In this document: one piece after another, positions 6,784 through 7,976 of the stretch
How the letters are laid out: each line of letters starts with the position of its first letter
Position numbering within the stretch: position 1 is the stretch's first letter
Source of the DNA: an uncultured Taibaiella sp.
Lineage (GTDB): Bacteria > Bacteroidota > Bacteroidia > Chitinophagales > Chitinophagaceae
NCBI GenBank assembly: GCA_946886975.1
Contig: CAMPJV010000108.1
Span: forward strand, 1-7,976
Length of the DNA stretch: 7,976 nucleotides
Reading direction: 5' to 3'
Made by a program: the position numbers and the translations under genes
Notes under the pieces: generated by a model
Seen by the model: the letters and a program-made list of their open reading frames with translations, nothing else
Database searches by the model: none
What the model was told of the DNA's origin: nothing

Positions 6784-7687
6784 CAAGAAGCAGGCGCTTG
6801 GCAAAGGCATACGTGCATTGTTAAGTTCCATTGATGAAGAGCTCAGTACTACCGCTGAGGGTGTGCCTGCCGTATCTGGTCAGACTTCAGGAACTATCGC
6901 ACGTATCCCGCTGGATCAATTGGAAGTAAATCCTAAGCAACCGAGACGGGATTTTGACGAAAAAGCACTAAAGGAATTAGCCGAGAGCATAAAGCTACAC
7001 GACATAATACAGCCAATTACAGTTGTCAGGATTAATCCTTCCAGGTACCAGTTAATATCAGGCGAACGCCGGTGGCGAGCCTCTCAAATTGCCGGGCTGA
7101 AGGACATCCCCGCCTATGTCCGAACCGCGGATGATCAACAGCTCCTTGAGATGGCGCTGATGGAAAATCTTCAGCGAGAGGACCTGAATGCCATCGAAAT
7201 CGGCCTGAGCTATAAGCGCCTCATGGATGAGTGCGATATGACACAAGAGCAGGTTGCTGAGCGCATGAAGAAGGACCGGAGTACGGTTACCAACTATATC
7301 CGTATCCTTAAACTCCCTCCTGATATTCAGAAGGCTGTAAGGGATGGGGAAATCAGTATGGGCCATGCCAGGGCTATTATAGGACTTGATAAGATCGATC
7401 AGCAGCTTTATGTCTTCAGGGAGGTTAAAGAAAAGGGCCTGTCCGTCCGGCAGGTAGAAGTTTTAGTAAAAGACTTGCTCTCCTCCGAGAAGACAGATGG
7501 TTCGGGCGCTGCGTCGTCAAGAGGCGGACAGTTGCCTCCGGCTTACAAGCGTATCGAAGATAACATGGCCTCCTATTTTTCCACCAAGGTCAAACTTGAC
7601 AGAAAGAAGAACGGAAAGGGTTCAATCGTAATTGAATTCTATAATGACAGCGACCTTGAGAGGATAATGGAGAAAATGAGCTTATAG
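6767..7687 (+). CDS. parB: Chromosome-partitioning protein ParB (Spo0J), CTP-dependent DNA clamp
   Basis: ParB binds parS sites near the origin, spreads along DNA as a CTP-gated sliding clamp and stimulates ParA. The 306-residue protein has every expected part. LGKGIRALL (11-19) is the N-terminal ParA-interacting segment. The CTP-binding region has NPKQPRRDFD (55-64), GERRWRAS (99-106) and ENLQREDLN (133-141). The central helix-turn-helix lies at about 158-184 (MTQEQVAERMKKDRSTVTNY), followed by GHARAI (199-204). The C-terminal dimerisation domain ends in GSIVIEFYNDSDLERIMEKM. A variable linker rich in S, G and A lies at about 239-262. The ATG lies inside parA, giving a 17-base overlap that suggests translational coupling; the LGKGIRALL segment just after it supports this start. 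Confidence 0.96.
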   Translation: MAQNSNKKQALGKGIRALLSSIDEELSTTAEGVPAVSGQTSGTIARIPLDQLEVNPKQPRRDFDEKALKELAESIKLHDIIQPITVVRINPSRYQLISGERRWRASQIAGLKDIPAYVRTADDQQLLEMALMENLQREDLNAIEIGLSYKRLMDECDMTQEQVAERMKKDRSTVTNYIRILKLPPDIQKAVRDGEISMGHARAIIGLDKIDQQLYVFREVKEKGLSVRQVEVLVKDLLSSEKTDGSGAASSRGGQLPPAYKRIEDNMASYFSTKVKLDRKKNGKGSIVIEFYNDSDLERIMEKMSL

Positions 7688-7794
7688 CTTCTCTAGGTTA
7701 ATTTCAAAGGAGCGACAGCCTTCCGGTTTGTCATGCCAGGTAAGGCTAAAACGTTCACAAAACGCTTAAGGGTCATTTACTACCTTTCCACCCC

Positions 7795-7976
7795 ATGTTA
7801 CCCCCCCAATGGCAGCAACTATCGAAGGAGCACCAGAAAGCCTATAAAAGGCTTCTGGAAAAGAGCAACCTGCCATCTGGCAGGAAAGCCAGAAACCGTT
7901 TGCTGGAAGTCCTTCCTGATGTCCATGACGAGGCTTTCCAAAAAGTTGACTGCTTGAAATGTGCAAATTGTTGTAA
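7795..7976 (+). CDS. YkgJ-family CxxCxxCC cysteine-cluster protein, N-terminal part (cut by window end)
   Basis: The frame from ATG at 7795 stays open to the window end (60 codons plus two bases). It encodes a charged, helical N-terminus followed by AFQKVDCLKCANCC, with cysteines C53, C56, C59 and C60. This CxxCxxCC arrangement, preceded by a (K/E)xD-type segment, is the signature of the YkgJ/UPF0153 putative zinc- or iron-chelating family. Family members of this type in Bacteroidota carry the cluster near residue 50-60 and continue for about 100 more residues, so the remainder should lie downstream. A stop at 7747 closes the frame upstream, and 7795 is the first ATG. No Shine-Dalgarno is visible. 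It follows parB by 107 bases. A 74-codon frame at 7733-7957 overlaps it in another register and lacks any family resemblance. The molecular function of the family is unknown. Confidence 0.82.
   Translation, partial: MLPPQWQQLSKEHQKAYKRLLEKSNLPSGRKARNRLLEVLPDVHDEAFQKVDCLKCANCC

Noticed and set aside
7733..7957. 74-codon + strand frame after parB
   Set aside because: It overlaps the YkgJ-like gene in another register, has no recognisable motif, and the nearest Shine-Dalgarno-like AAAGGAG (7706-7712) is about 20 bases away, too far to support it.

Overview
The window looks like chromosomal DNA of a Bacteroidota bacterium, most likely from the Chitinophagaceae/Sphingobacteriia side of the phylum. 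Three things point there: a secreted PKD-repeat protein ending in a type IX secretion (gliding-motility type B) sorting domain, a TAnnTTTG-type -7 promoter element, and the near absence of Shine-Dalgarno sequences before start codons. All recognised genes are on the + strand, and base composition and style look uniform. I see no mobile element, CRISPR array, tRNA or rRNA.

Layout. 1-302: the 3' end of prfC (peptide chain release factor 3), cut by the window edge. 373-2409: an M13 (neprilysin/PepO-type) zinc metallopeptidase, probably a lipoprotein, with all expected catalytic residues. 2410-2525: an intergenic region with a strong bulged inverted repeat. 2526-5051: an 841-residue exported multidomain protein (signal peptide, N-terminal and glycine-rich domain, three PKD modules, one Ig-like module, T9SS type B C-terminal domain), followed by a clear intrinsic terminator at 5072-5100. 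5223-5903: a UPF0173 metallo-beta-lactamase-fold hydrolase behind a likely -7 element. 5959-6783 and 6767-7687: parA/soj and parB/spo0J, overlapping by 17 bases. 7795-end: the first 60 codons of a YkgJ-type CxxCxxCC cysteine-cluster protein, truncated by the window.

How the genes relate. prfC serves translation termination. The peptidase and the T9SS cargo both act outside the cytoplasm, but they are separated by a structured intergenic region and need not be functionally linked. The terminator at 5072-5100 divides the window. Downstream of it, the hydrolase and the parAB chromosome-segregation pair could form one transcript (55-base gap, then overlap). No parS site was found.

I found no convincing new biological system. 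The observations most worth a second look are the regular cysteine-paired ~80-residue modules and the poorly understood glycine-rich N-terminal half of the T9SS protein, and the bulged hairpin at 2449-2499.
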